A stretch of DNA of 64,000 nt, taken from positions 4,830,001 to 4,894,000 of the forward strand of contig NZ_CM125436.1 of NCBI RefSeq assembly GCF_052072235.1, in the 5' to 3' direction. This DNA comes from Brevibacillus_D fluminis_A. Its GTDB lineage: Bacteria > Bacillota > Bacilli > Brevibacillales > Brevibacillaceae. Positions 42,113 through 50,636 of this stretch are shown one piece after another. A program made the translations under genes and the position numbers. The notes beneath the pieces are model-generated. The model searched no databases, had not been told where the DNA came from, and was given only the letters and a program-made list of their open reading frames with translations. Within the stretch, counting starts at the first letter, position 1. Each line of letters starts with the position of its first letter.

Positions 42113-43228
42113 TCAGTTCATCAAATTTTCCGGATTTAACCCCTCTAGCTCAGGCACAACAAATCTACCATCTTTCCGAATCAATCGATCGTCAAACCAG
42201 ATTTCTCCTCCACCATACTCCGGTCTTTGGATTAACACCATATCCCAATGGATGGATGACCGATTTCCATTGTCGGCATTGTCATAAGCCTGACCCGGTG
42301 TAAAATGTATCGAGCCATCAATTTTTTCATCAAATAGTACATCGTTCATTGGCTTTTTAATATACGGGTTCACACCAATAGCGAATTCACCAACAAACCG
42401 GGCACCTTCATCTGTATCAAACACTCGATTGATTCGTTCGGTATCATTAGCGGTCGCCTTTACAATTTTTCCGTTATCAAAGGTGAGAACGATTTTTTCA
42501 AAAACAAACCCATTGTATGGGGAAGGCGTGTTATACGATATTGTTCCGTTAACGGATTCCTTTACCGGAGCCGTATAGACCTCTCCATCAGGCAGGTTTA
42601 ATTCGCCTGCACATTTGATTGCCGGAATGTCTTTTATCGAGAACGTCAAATCGGTTCCAGGGCCAACGATTCTCACTTTGTCCGTTTGATTCATGACATC
42701 CACCAAAGTATCCATCGCTTTGCTCATTCGTTCATAATCCATCGTGCACACATTATAGAAAAATTCCTCAAACGCTTCCGTACTCATTTTGGCAAGTTGC
42801 GCAACGGATGGGTCCGGGAACCGCAAAACGACCCATTTCGTATGCTTTACGCGTGTATTGATATGCACTTCCTTTTGATAGATTTGATGGTACAAATGTA
42901 GTTTTTCAGGTGGGATGTCTGAAAATTCGTAGATGTTTTTGCTTCCCCTGATCCCGATATAAGCATCCATCCGATTCATTTGGTGTGCATCGATTTCTGT
43001 CCACGTCTTCACCTGTTGTTCCGTTGCATTCATCAATAGGGTTCTGATGATTTGATTATCACGAATGTTGACGAACGGGTTCCCTCCCCTGATCTGTACT
43101 TCACGGACAACAGCTTGTACCAAGTCATTCTCAACATCGAATGCTTCAATCAGTACATTTTCATTCTGAAGGATGTTCGTAGAATGATGAACGATATTCT
43201 TCGCCAGCTTCTGCAATCTTATATCCAT
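42113..43228 (-). CDS. Aminopeptidase T/S (M29 family)
   Basis: A 371-residue M29 metallo-aminopeptidase. Expected ligands are in GELNLPDGEVYTAP, VGEFAIG, SSIHWDM and GGGEIWFDDRLI. The enzymes are thermophilic-type dimers with two Co/Zn ions that remove N-terminal residues from peptides in the cytosol. Length is slightly below the usual 410, lacking part of the N-terminus of AmpS, but the start looks complete with MDIRLQKLAKNIV. Stand-alone gene with its own upstream terminator from the opposite side. Confidence 0.88.
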   Translation of the reverse strand: MDIRLQKLAKNIVHHSTNILQNENVLIEAFDVENDLVQAVVREVQIRGGNPFVNIRDNQIIRTLLMNATEQQVKTWTEIDAHQMNRMDAYIGIRGSKNIYEFSDIPPEKLHLYHQIYQKEVHINTRVKHTKWVVLRFPDPSVAQLAKMSTEAFEEFFYNVCTMDYERMSKAMDTLVDVMNQTDKVRIVGPGTDLTFSIKDIPAIKCAGELNLPDGEVYTAPVKESVNGTISYNTPSPYNGFVFEKIVLTFDNGKIVKATANDTERINRVFDTDEGARFVGEFAIGVNPYIKKPMNDVLFDEKIDGSIHFTPGQAYDNADNGNRSSIHWDMVLIQRPEYGGGEIWFDDRLIRKDGRFVVPELEGLNPENLMN

Positions 43229-43481
43229 CTTTTATTCCTTCTCTCTACTTATTTTCAAAGTTTTTTTGCCCAGTGAACGTTCAAGTGGCAAACCTACGAT
43301 TAGACCGATTTACGCACCCAGATTACTTGCAAGCAACGCTTTGGCAGAAAGATCGACTTCGCAATCGGTCATTCTCTGGTACCCCCATTTCCAATTATCA
43401 CTACTATTCAAATAATAAAAAGCGAAAACATTCCTTTTCCCATTTCAACTTTTCTATGGAGCCAGTCTCACACACAAAAAA

Positions 43482-43513
43482 GGCGATTTTCGGTTAGCAA
43501 GCCGAAAATCGCC
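43482..43513. terminator. Terminator hairpin in the 43229-43615 gap
   Basis: GGCGATTTTCGG (43482-43493) pairs with CCGAAAATCGCC (43502-43513). The rest of this 387-base gap shows no gene I can support. Confidence 0.7.
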
Positions 43514-43615
43514 ATTTTCAATTAGGATGGCGAGCTGAACAAGTTGCTGTCTCATGGTGCTAATCATACGTAACAAGTTTTCCACCATTGTAAAGCTGCC
43601 CTCCCTCATTTCGTA

Positions 43616-45148
43616 TCACGAATCCCGCTTTCTCTCTGTCTCGTGTACCATCTGTTCCAAAGTAGCGATAGATGCATTCACATTCTCCAAAGCCTTCACG
43701 GAGTTGGTAATTCGATTGGTTTCTTCTTCGATGCTTGCCAGAACTTCTTGCGTGGCAGCGGATGTTTCCTCGGTCACACTGGATACATACGCAATTTCTT
43801 GCGCCACAGTTGACGATTTGGACATAAAATCCTGCTGATGTATGACAATGCTGTCCATCACGTTGTTGATCGAATGAATAAAATTGCTGAGTTGATCCAC
43901 ATTGGTAAACACTTTTTGCAACATGACATTGCTTTCTTGTTGGACGGCTTCCCCGCGAACGATCTGCTCTTCAATCATTTCCGCTTGTTCTTTAAACCTT
44001 CTCAGAATCACCTGAATATTTTCTGCTGAATTCTGTGACTGTTCGGCAAGTTTACGCACCTCGTCCGCCACCACCGCAAACCCTCTGCCTTGCTCTCCGG
44101 CTCTCGCTGCTTCGATTGCGGCGTTAAGAGCAAGCAGATTTGTTTGCGAAGCGATTCCCGTTATGAGCGTAACAATTTCATTGATTTTGTTTGTCTGTTC
44201 TGTCAGGTCTCGAACTACCATTCCTGTCTGGTGAACCACTTCATTGAGTCCGCTCATATTTTTATCAAACTGCGTTAGTTCTTGTTTGCTGACATTCGCA
44301 AGCTGACGACTGTTGGTAATATCGATTGCGACCGCCTTCACCTGGGACAAGATACTTCCTGTCTTCTGTTCCATATCATGAAGCTGTTCGGCCGATTGAA
44401 CAACGCTTTCTGCCTGTGCATGTGTACCTGACGCAATCTCTTTAAAGGCGATCCGAATTTCCTCTGAAGAATGAGAGGACACCAATACATTTTCTTTCAG
44501 CGTTTTGAAATTTTCTCTCAGCTGGTCAATCGTTTCTGCGATTAATTGATGTGTTCGTTCCAGCTCTTTTGATTGATGATTTGCTTCTTCCTTTTCTTTT
44601 CTGACTTTACCGATCAGATATTTTCCAATTTGAGTTACGCCCCACATGAGAATCGTCGTTTGAAACAACAACCCAATGGAAACATTCGTAAACGCAGCCG
44701 GCCGATTCGGGAAAAACAAATCGTGCATCATGCTATATCCGACGAAACTGAATCCGATGAGGCTAAGTCCAGCAAACCAAATCAGCCTGCCATTAAGATA
44801 AATGAGTGGCATCGCTAACGTAAAGTAGATCGCTTCATAGATATTGGGAATGCTATTAAAAATCCAAAATTGCAAAATCGTATACCCAATATTGAGACCT
44901 GTCATTACATATTTAAACTGTCTTTCAGCTGAAGGAATACGGGCCAAGATCACACCGACAAGAAAAATCGCGCCCCCCGTTCCAAAGAAAATGAGGTTGA
45001 TCGGGTGTAAAAAAGGAATACCACCACCTACTAGGACATTGATCTCTCCATAACCATAAGTGAGAAAAATGATTAGCATGGTTAATTTGTTCTTTTGAGC
45101 GTCGGAATCCAGTTTATCCAAGAAGCTGTTCTTAATCCACCTCAACAT
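43616..45148 (-). CDS. Methyl-accepting chemotaxis protein with multi-helix membrane sensor
   Basis: A 510-residue receptor. Residues 1-190 hold about six membrane helices rather than the usual two, with almost no extracellular domain: GEINVLVGGGIPFLH, YFTLAMPLIYLNGRLIWFAG, TTILMWGVTQIGKYL. A signalling coil follows with LLALNAAIEAARAGEQGRGF at the tip. No HAMP is visible. The start at 45148 lies 9 bases after GAGGAGG. The membrane part is homologous to that of the kinase gene upstream, with which it may share a signal. Confidence 0.88.
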   Translation of the reverse strand: MLRWIKNSFLDKLDSDAQKNKLTMLIIFLTYGYGEINVLVGGGIPFLHPINLIFFGTGGAIFLVGVILARIPSAERQFKYVMTGLNIGYTILQFWIFNSIPNIYEAIYFTLAMPLIYLNGRLIWFAGLSLIGFSFVGYSMMHDLFFPNRPAAFTNVSIGLLFQTTILMWGVTQIGKYLIGKVRKEKEEANHQSKELERTHQLIAETIDQLRENFKTLKENVLVSSHSSEEIRIAFKEIASGTHAQAESVVQSAEQLHDMEQKTGSILSQVKAVAIDITNSRQLANVSKQELTQFDKNMSGLNEVVHQTGMVVRDLTEQTNKINEIVTLITGIASQTNLLALNAAIEAARAGEQGRGFAVVADEVRKLAEQSQNSAENIQVILRRFKEQAEMIEEQIVRGEAVQQESNVMLQKVFTNVDQLSNFIHSINNVMDSIVIHQQDFMSKSSTVAQEIAYVSSVTEETSAATQEVLASIEEETNRITNSVKALENVNASIATLEQMVHETERKRDS

Positions 45149-45219
45149 CTGTTGTGCCTCCTCAGTATCATGTCTTCCTTTAATGTAGCCAACTGTTGTC
45201 ATCAAGTGGTCATAAAAGA

Positions 45220-45231
45220 TGTCATATGACA
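45220..45231 (-). promoter_or_regulatory. Palindrome TGTCATATGACA upstream of the chemoreceptor
   Basis: A perfect 12-bp palindrome 72 bases before the chemoreceptor ATG. The same 12 bases occur at 48502-48513 before the sensor operon. Candidate operator for the LuxR-type output of the fused kinase. Confidence 0.55.
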
Positions 45232-45234
45232 AAA

Positions 45235-45260
45235 AAATCCCTAGAATCTCTAGGAATTTT
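45235..45260 (-). terminator. Terminator of the fused kinase-regulator gene
   Basis: TCCTAGAG pairs with TCTAGGGA and is followed on the minus strand by a T-run, directly after the stop of the 45267 gene. Confidence 0.75.
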
Positions 45261-45266
45261 TGCTCA

Positions 45267-47186
45267 TTAAATGATTCTATTTTCTTTGGCTACGCGTGTA
45301 GCTTCCTGTCGCCCTCGCACCTCCAGTTTGGAGTAGATCGCTGAAATATAATTACGTACAGTGCCTTCCGAAAGATTGAGTCGAATGGCAATCTCCTTAT
45401 ACTTAACCCCTTGTGTCAGGCATTTTAGTATTTGGACTTCCCGTTCCTTCAAATTGAACTTCTTCGTATCGATCAACGCCTCATCCGCGAAATCGTTTTT
45501 CTGATTCTCTTTTAACCGGATCTCTGAAATGAGCAGCTTTGCCATTTCCTGAGAAATGAGGTCGCCTCCGTTGTAAACCAGTCGGATGGCATTCGCTATG
45601 TTTTTGGGGTTGGTCGATTTCATCAGGTATCCTTCTGCCCCCGCATTAATCGCCTCAACCGCATACTGGACCTCATGAAACGTCGTCAGAATGATGACGC
45701 GGATATGGGGCCATTTTTGCTTGATGATTTTGGTCGCTTCTACCCCATCCATTCCAGGCATGTGAATATCGATTAAAACAACGTTGGGTTGCATCTCCTC
45801 ACAAAGTTGGACAGCCTCGCTCCCGTTCGAAGCAACTCCTACTACATCCACATCGTTCTCTAAAGAAAGCTGTATTTGAAAGCTTTCTCGAATAAACTCA
45901 TGATCGTCCACAATCAGTACGCTAATTTCATTCTTGGCAAGGTAGCGTTGGCGTGGAATGTGAACGATAATACTTGTTCCTCTTCCCTGTTCCGATGAAA
46001 TGGTCAGTTTTCCTTGGATGCTCTCGACTCTTTCTTGCATCGTACGCAGTCCAAAACCGATGTTTTCTTCATCAAATCCGCTTCCATTGTCTTGAATGAT
46101 CAGTTTTACATTTTCGGATTGATAGAACAAGGAGATGTCGATCGAGGTAGCATGTCCGTGCCGCAGGGCATTGGTTAACGACTCCTGTAAACAGCGGACA
46201 AATACAAAATTGACTTGTTGGCCCATTTCATATCGATCCCCAAATGAACGAACACGAACCTCTGTCCCTGTATTCTGGCGGAATTCTTGCAGGATTCCCT
46301 CGATCTGTTCTTCCAGGTTCTCCCGATTGTTCTGGATGGATATTTGATAGACGTTTTGTCTCATTTCATCCAAGCAGTTGCGTGCTGTTTCAATTAAATG
46401 GTCGAGCGTAGCGAGCGACTTGGAGGAATCCGTGAACACAACATTTTTGGTTGCTTCCATCCCGATAATCAGCGATGTGATGGTGTGACCGATCGTGTCA
46501 TGCAATTCCTTCGCCATGCGATTGCGCTCTTCCTGAAGGATCAGTTGCTCAATTTGATTCACATACTGTTCTAACACCTTGTTCTGTCGCTCGATTAACT
46601 CCAGTTGCTCTTCATTTTCCTTTAACAGCTTCTTCATTTGATGATTCGAATTCTCAATCAGGTTATAACTTGTGCCGATTTTCGTAATTGCCCAAAGGAC
46701 AAGGGTGGTCTCAATAAACAGCCCTAATGGAATGTTGACATACTTAAAGTCGGACCATGGAAAAAAAATCTCCTTCCAAAACAAGTGACCCACAAACGTG
46801 AAAACGACGGTTAAGGACCCAAAAAATAAGATTAATCGTGAATTCAAATAAATAAGAGAGATCGCCAAATAGAAGTAAAACATCTGAAATACTGCCGGAT
46901 ATGGACTAAACAAATAGAGATGGAGAACGGTAAACAAAAACATGAAGAACATCATGATGTACTTGAAATACGTGGTGACGAGAAGATTACAGATGATTCC
47001 GAGTGAAATCCCAATCGTAGCAGCAAATAAAAAATAAATATTTTCGTCGTTAAAAAACGGAACATTCAAGAGGATATTGGCTTCTCCCAAAATAATGGCG
47101 ATAATCAGTAAAAATAAGAACAAGTTGTTGCGCTGCGACTCCTGTTCTAGATTTGATAGGCATTTTGCTTTAATCCAATTGAACAT
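45267..47186 (-). CDS. Histidine kinase fused to its LuxR-type response regulator
   Basis: A 639-residue single chain: six membrane helices (1-190, with YLAISLIYLNSRLILFFG), coiled coil, HisKA_3 phospho-acceptor ERNRMAKELHDTIGHT (about 232), HATPase (CLQESLTNALRHGHA, NGSGFDEENIGFGLRTM), then a receiver from about 419 (VLIVDDHEF, phospho-Asp in NVVLIDIHMPGMDG) and a LuxR HTH (LTQGVKYKEIAIRLNLSEGTVRNYISAIYSKL). A whole two-component system in one membrane-bound polypeptide. AAGGAG precedes ATG. The sequence between kinase and receiver is continuous with no frameshift. Confidence 0.9.
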   Translation of the reverse strand: MFNWIKAKCLSNLEQESQRNNLFLFLLIIAIILGEANILLNVPFFNDENIYFLFAATIGISLGIICNLLVTTYFKYIMMFFMFLFTVLHLYLFSPYPAVFQMFYFYLAISLIYLNSRLILFFGSLTVVFTFVGHLFWKEIFFPWSDFKYVNIPLGLFIETTLVLWAITKIGTSYNLIENSNHQMKKLLKENEEQLELIERQNKVLEQYVNQIEQLILQEERNRMAKELHDTIGHTITSLIIGMEATKNVVFTDSSKSLATLDHLIETARNCLDEMRQNVYQISIQNNRENLEEQIEGILQEFRQNTGTEVRVRSFGDRYEMGQQVNFVFVRCLQESLTNALRHGHATSIDISLFYQSENVKLIIQDNGSGFDEENIGFGLRTMQERVESIQGKLTISSEQGRGTSIIVHIPRQRYLAKNEISVLIVDDHEFIRESFQIQLSLENDVDVVGVASNGSEAVQLCEEMQPNVVLIDIHMPGMDGVEATKIIKQKWPHIRVIILTTFHEVQYAVEAINAGAEGYLMKSTNPKNIANAIRLVYNGGDLISQEMAKLLISEIRLKENQKNDFADEALIDTKKFNLKEREVQILKCLTQGVKYKEIAIRLNLSEGTVRNYISAIYSKLEVRGRQEATRVAKENRII

Positions 47187-47342
47187 ATCAAATCTCCTTA
47201 CGCACTTTTTTCACATTTAGTCTCCTAAATCATCCGTGATTCTGAATATATTGTCAATTAAGAGAAATAACAATGCAAAAGAAGCCCCCTCGTTTGTGCC
47301 CCACTACACAGAAAAGGAAGCCCACGAAGGGGTCTTGATTGC

Positions 47343-48047
47343 TTACTCCATAAAAGCATTGATCAAATCTTTCACAGGTGATAGAAGTTTTCGAATAATA
47401 ATGGTTTGTATGACCATGGCGATTCCTGCAAGAAGGATGAAGAGACCCAAACTTTTGCCAAGCAGCTCGATCCGATATTCTTCGATGAGGCTCGCATCCA
47501 GATCGGCTCCGAATACAGCGATCACCTTGTCCCCGTCAGCAAGGGGGATCAGAACGCTGATCACGTCGTTTGTTTTATTATGGTACAGATTTGTCGTAGT
47601 CGCTCTCTTATTCGTCAGCGTTTCTCCAACCGCATCAAGCAAAATTTGGGGCGGGTGGTACGTGGAGCCGGGAACCAATCCTGCATTGGAACGAGGGGCT
47701 GCCGAAAGAATGATTAGGCCACTCTGCTTGTCTATTTCTGAGGGGAATAGATACGTTCGTATCAGGGTATCATTCTCTCGGGTTAACAAATCAAGTTGTC
47801 GCATCAGTTTTTGTTGTCCATGGTCCGTCACAAGCGGGGCTGTGGCAACCTCCCTTACGTCTTCTGGATGTAAGGTTTTAACGATTACGTTCCCCATTCC
47901 TAATGCCTGCTGTTTGAATAAGTCGGTTGTCGCCTCGCTCTGTAAATAATACTGAGCAGCCGTCAAAATCGAACTGATGAAAAGAACGATGGATACCGAT
48001 AGTAAGAGATTTTTATGAAAAAAAGAGAGACTGTAGCTTTTACTCAC
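47343..48047 (-). CDS. Stand-alone extracellular sensor protein with truncated HAMP
   Basis: A 234-residue membrane protein: helix 1 (residues 12-32), an extracellular domain of about 150 residues with Cache-like features (GNVIVKTLHPEDVREVA, IRTYLFPSEIDKQSGLIILSA, DVISVLIPLADGDKVIAVFGADLD), helix 2 (LGLFILLAGIAMVIQTIII), then only RKLLSPVKDLINAFME, the start of a HAMP. No output domain follows. It starts at GTG, coupled to the upstream gene by an 8-base overlap. It may pass its signal to the neighbouring receptor or kinase. Confidence 0.75.
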   Translation of the reverse strand: MSKSYSLSFFHKNLLLSVSIVLFISSILTAAQYYLQSEATTDLFKQQALGMGNVIVKTLHPEDVREVATAPLVTDHGQQKLMRQLDLLTRENDTLIRTYLFPSEIDKQSGLIILSAAPRSNAGLVPGSTYHPPQILLDAVGETLTNKRATTTNLYHNKTNDVISVLIPLADGDKVIAVFGADLDASLIEEYRIELLGKSLGLFILLAGIAMVIQTIIIRKLLSPVKDLINAFME

Positions 48048-48417
48048 ATCGCTCACCTTTCTTAGCAACAACAGTGTTCTTCCCTTCAACAAAACCACTA
48101 CGGATAAATTGCCTGATTTTTCGTTCTGCCAATTGGATGTCCCCTTGTATCTGGAATAATAGCTGTAGGACGGTAGATGTTCTCGTTGCTGCTCGAGTAG
48201 CATCATGGAGAACGGGTTTATACGTATGAAGATAAATCATGATTTCTGTGATTGGAGGAGTCACAACCGTGATTCTGCATAATTGGTTCAGGCATACGAT
48301 CAATTGTCTAACACAATCGTTTGTATTCAGATCCGGGATGCTTTCTATTTTTTTGATGAGGAACAGAATTTCTCTTCTTTTCAGTTCGATGATTGGCGTG
48401 TCACTCCCATAGTCCAT
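48040..48417 (-). CDS. Hypothetical protein upstream of the sensor gene
   Basis: A 125-residue helical, soluble protein I do not recognise. It begins MDYGSDTPIIELKRREILFL and ends in a basic region. It overlaps the sensor gene and is preceded by GGGGG. The palindrome AATGTCAT/ATGACATT lies upstream at 48500-48515. Context suggests a partner in the sensory cluster. Confidence 0.6.
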   Translation of the reverse strand: MDYGSDTPIIELKRREILFLIKKIESIPDLNTNDCVRQLIVCLNQLCRITVVTPPITEIMIYLHTYKPVLHDATRAATRTSTVLQLLFQIQGDIQLAERKIRQFIRSGFVEGKNTVVAKKGERCE

Positions 48418-48499
48418 CACGACGATTCAGCCCCCTCTTCATGCTATTAAAAATAATGTAGGAATTTATTGTCAGCTTTTCTAGTGATAAACTGTTTAT

Positions 48500-48515
48500 A
48501 ATGTCATATGACATT
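48500..48515 (-). promoter_or_regulatory. 16-bp palindrome AATGTCATATGACATT
   Basis: Perfect 16-bp palindrome upstream of the 48417-47343 operon. Its inner 12 bases equal the palindrome before the chemoreceptor gene at 45220. Confidence 0.6.
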
Positions 48516-48570
48516 TTGTCGTATGCGTTGGGGGAATATCGAGGTTTGGAGAATATAGGAGGTTTACACA

Positions 48571-48644
48571 TTATCCACACGTTATCAACAAACTTATCAA
48601 CATGCGCACAATATATACACAGAAAACCCACAGGGTTATGCACA
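48571..48644 (+). other. DnaA-box cluster
   Basis: TTATCCACA (48571) and TTATGCACA (48636) match the DnaA box TTATNCACA; TTATCAACA at 48582 and 48594 differ by one base. All four are on one strand within 74 bases. No dnaA, dnaN or AT-rich unwinding region adjoins, so a DnaA-titrating cluster is more likely than an origin. Confidence 0.6.
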
Positions 48645-48995
48645 ATTACCATTTATGGATACATTGAACTTTTGGATACGAAAAAGCCGGTTTTTCCTGC
48701 TTTAAGGAATCACCGGAATTCATGAGTCAAACGCTTGTTTGGAATAAAATTCACTTTAAGAACCTTACCTTAACAGACACACGTAAAGGTACTTTTGCTT
48801 TGCCCAGCCTCTGTGAACATCATGAATAGGTGCTGGAATTCCCCCTGAATCATCAACCTTATTACCTAGCTCCTAAAGAGCAGCCGCACAAAGCTCTTAT
48901 GGTCATCACCCTGACCACAGTTATCTGCATGATACAAAATTCAACCCTTTTTGCACTCTAAAATATATTGGTAAAACACCCTTTGAAACAAACAA

Positions 48996-49015
48996 AGAGG
49001 CGGTTTCCCGCCTCT
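48996..49015. terminator. AGAGGCGG-type terminator hairpin
   Basis: AGAGGCGG..CCGCCTCT next to the stop of the molybdenum oxidoreductase gene on the minus strand. Between 48650 and 48990 I see no supportable gene, only degenerate frames. Confidence 0.7.
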
Positions 49016-49026
49016 CCTCCTCCCAT

Positions 49027-49626
49027 TCAATCCCACGCAAACCTCTGCTCTTTCCAAGGATTTCCATACATATGATACCCGTTCTTCTCCCAAAACCCCG
49101 GCTTATCCTTCTCCACGAACTCCACACCGCGCACCCATTTCGCACTCTTCCAAAAATAAAGGTGCGGGATCACAAAGCGCAGCGGATACCCGTGATCGGG
49201 CGTCAGCGCTTCCCCGTTATGCTTGGTGGCAAACACGTTGCCCGCGGCCATGAAGTCGGCGAGCGGCATGTTCGCGGTCCAGCCGTGTTCGGCGTGCAGC
49301 ACGACATATTTGGCTTCCGGCTTCACTTTTGCCAGCGCGACGACCGCCTCGACGGGAATACCTTCCCATTCGTTGTCCAGCTTGCTCCAGCCGGTCACGC
49401 AGTGGATGTCATTGGTTACGCGGGTCGTGCCCAGCTCCAGCAACTGATCGAAAGTGAGCGTCTGCTCCTCTTCCACTGCACCGAAAAGACGGAACGTCCA
49501 GTCGCGCAAATCTTCATATACAGGCACATCGCCGTAGTGCAGCACCGGAAAGCCTGTCGTCACCTTTTGATTCGGCGGCACGCGGTCTTTTGCCGGAGCG
49601 CCGCCCTGCTGTTGGTCCAACTCCAT
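49027..49626 (-). CDS. yuiH: Sulfite oxidase-like molybdopterin oxidoreductase (YuiH)
   Basis: A 199-residue single-domain protein of the sulfite oxidase Mo-binding fold. The Mo-ligating Cys is in NDIHCVTGWSKLDNEW; HAEHGWTANMPL and HGYPLRFVIPHLYFWKSAKWVRGVEF follow as usual. No signal peptide, so cytosolic, unlike MsrP. Substrate not known. AAAGGAGGG precedes ATG and overlaps the stop of the CoA-binding gene. Confidence 0.9.
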   Translation of the reverse strand: MELDQQQGGAPAKDRVPPNQKVTTGFPVLHYGDVPVYEDLRDWTFRLFGAVEEEQTLTFDQLLELGTTRVTNDIHCVTGWSKLDNEWEGIPVEAVVALAKVKPEAKYVVLHAEHGWTANMPLADFMAAGNVFATKHNGEALTPDHGYPLRFVIPHLYFWKSAKWVRGVEFVEKDKPGFWEKNGYHMYGNPWKEQRFAWD

Positions 49627-49640
49627 ATGTATGCCCTCCT

Positions 49641-50078
49641 TTAGCGATTGCGCGGAACCAGAATGGCGTGATCCACTTTGATGCAATGATCCATGATGAC
49701 CTCGATGCCATGCTCGGCAGCCAGGGACGCAGCCGCTTCATTATATACGCCTTCCTGCAGCCAAAACACTTTTGGCTTATGCTCCATTTTCACGGCATCT
49801 TCCGCCACCGGCAGCGTCTCTTCGCTGCGGCGGAACACGTTGACGATGTCCACCGGCTCATGGATGTCCAGAAGCGATCCGAGCACGGTTTCGCCCAGTA
49901 CCGTTTGCCCTGCGATGACGGGATTGACCGGGATGATCCGGTAGCCGGCATGCTGCATGGCAGCGGCAATCATGTAGCTGGTGCGGTCCGGTTTGTTCGA
50001 GCAGCCCACCACCGCGATGGTTTTTGCGTCCACCAAAATCTGGCGGCGCTTGTCATTGTCTGGATTTGTGAATGCCAT
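49641..50078 (-). CDS. CoA-binding domain protein (YccU-like)
   Basis: A 145-residue Rossmann-fold CoA-binding protein: TIAVVGCSNKPDRTSYMIA, YRIIPVNPVIAGQTVLGE, VDIVNVFRRSEET, VFWLQEGVYNEAA. Members bind CoA but have no assigned enzyme activity. Start at 50078 lies behind AAAGGAG. Forms a short operon with yuiH. Confidence 0.88.
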   Translation of the reverse strand: MAFTNPDNDKRRQILVDAKTIAVVGCSNKPDRTSYMIAAAMQHAGYRIIPVNPVIAGQTVLGETVLGSLLDIHEPVDIVNVFRRSEETLPVAEDAVKMEHKPKVFWLQEGVYNEAAASLAAEHGIEVIMDHCIKVDHAILVPRNR

Positions 50079-50125
50079 TGTAAACACTCCTTTGTCGAGG
50101 TCTTGATATTATGGTACAATCTCGA

Positions 50126-50506
50126 TTATGATTGTTGCTCAAGTTGCAGTTTTCGATACGGAAACGGGATGCTTTTCACTTCTTGATACGGAATGCTGTC
50201 GATTTCGGGCAAAGCAGCTAAACATTCCTCGATGTAGTCGATCACCTGCTCCACGTTCAAGCTCCAATAAACCGGCGTGTAGTTTGCGAGATATTTGCGG
50301 GCGTTGGTAAACATCCATCTCGCTCCCTTCATATTACCACATTCAAAATGGTAGATGCCCACAGCCAACTGCAACATTCCTTGCAGAAACTTATTGGTCT
50401 TGTCCTCCATCCATATATCCTCAAGGAGGTCGTGGCATTCATAATACTCGCCGACGTTGAACTTGCGAAAAAATTCGTAGTATTGCTCCGGGTATTGGGC
50501 AGTCAT
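50126..50506 (-). CDS. DUF309 family protein
   Basis: A 126-residue helical protein with the DUF309 signature: FNVGEYYECHDLLEDIWM, then KFLQGMLQLAVGIYHFECGN and GARWMFTNARKYLANYTP. Function unknown; common in Bacilli and archaea. Start ATG 50506 lies 11 bases after GAGGAG; a GTG at 50518 is too close to it. Confidence 0.85.
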   Translation of the reverse strand: MTAQYPEQYYEFFRKFNVGEYYECHDLLEDIWMEDKTNKFLQGMLQLAVGIYHFECGNMKGARWMFTNARKYLANYTPVYWSLNVEQVIDYIEECLAALPEIDSIPYQEVKSIPFPYRKLQLEQQS

Positions 50507-50636
50507 CGTTTTCCACACTCCTCGCGCGTGTCCAAGCTGTGCACGTTACTAATGAAAACTTAACGGATGATTCACTTGCGATTCTGATACAATAATGTCA
50601 GAAGCAACAGTTTACGGAAAGGACCGGTCCTGATTC

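Noticed and set aside
43273..43497. A 74-codon plus-strand frame after aminopeptidase T
   Set aside because: It ends in a terminator hairpin, has no ribosome binding site and reads as random sequence.
48571..48644. Replication origin
   Set aside because: No dnaA or dnaN nearby, no adjacent strongly AT-rich unwinding element, and boxes all point one way over a short span.
48722..48960. Plus-strand frame MSQTLVWNKIHFKN with an internal TAG
   Set aside because: The frame is broken at 48827 and has no good ribosome binding site; no family match is evident.
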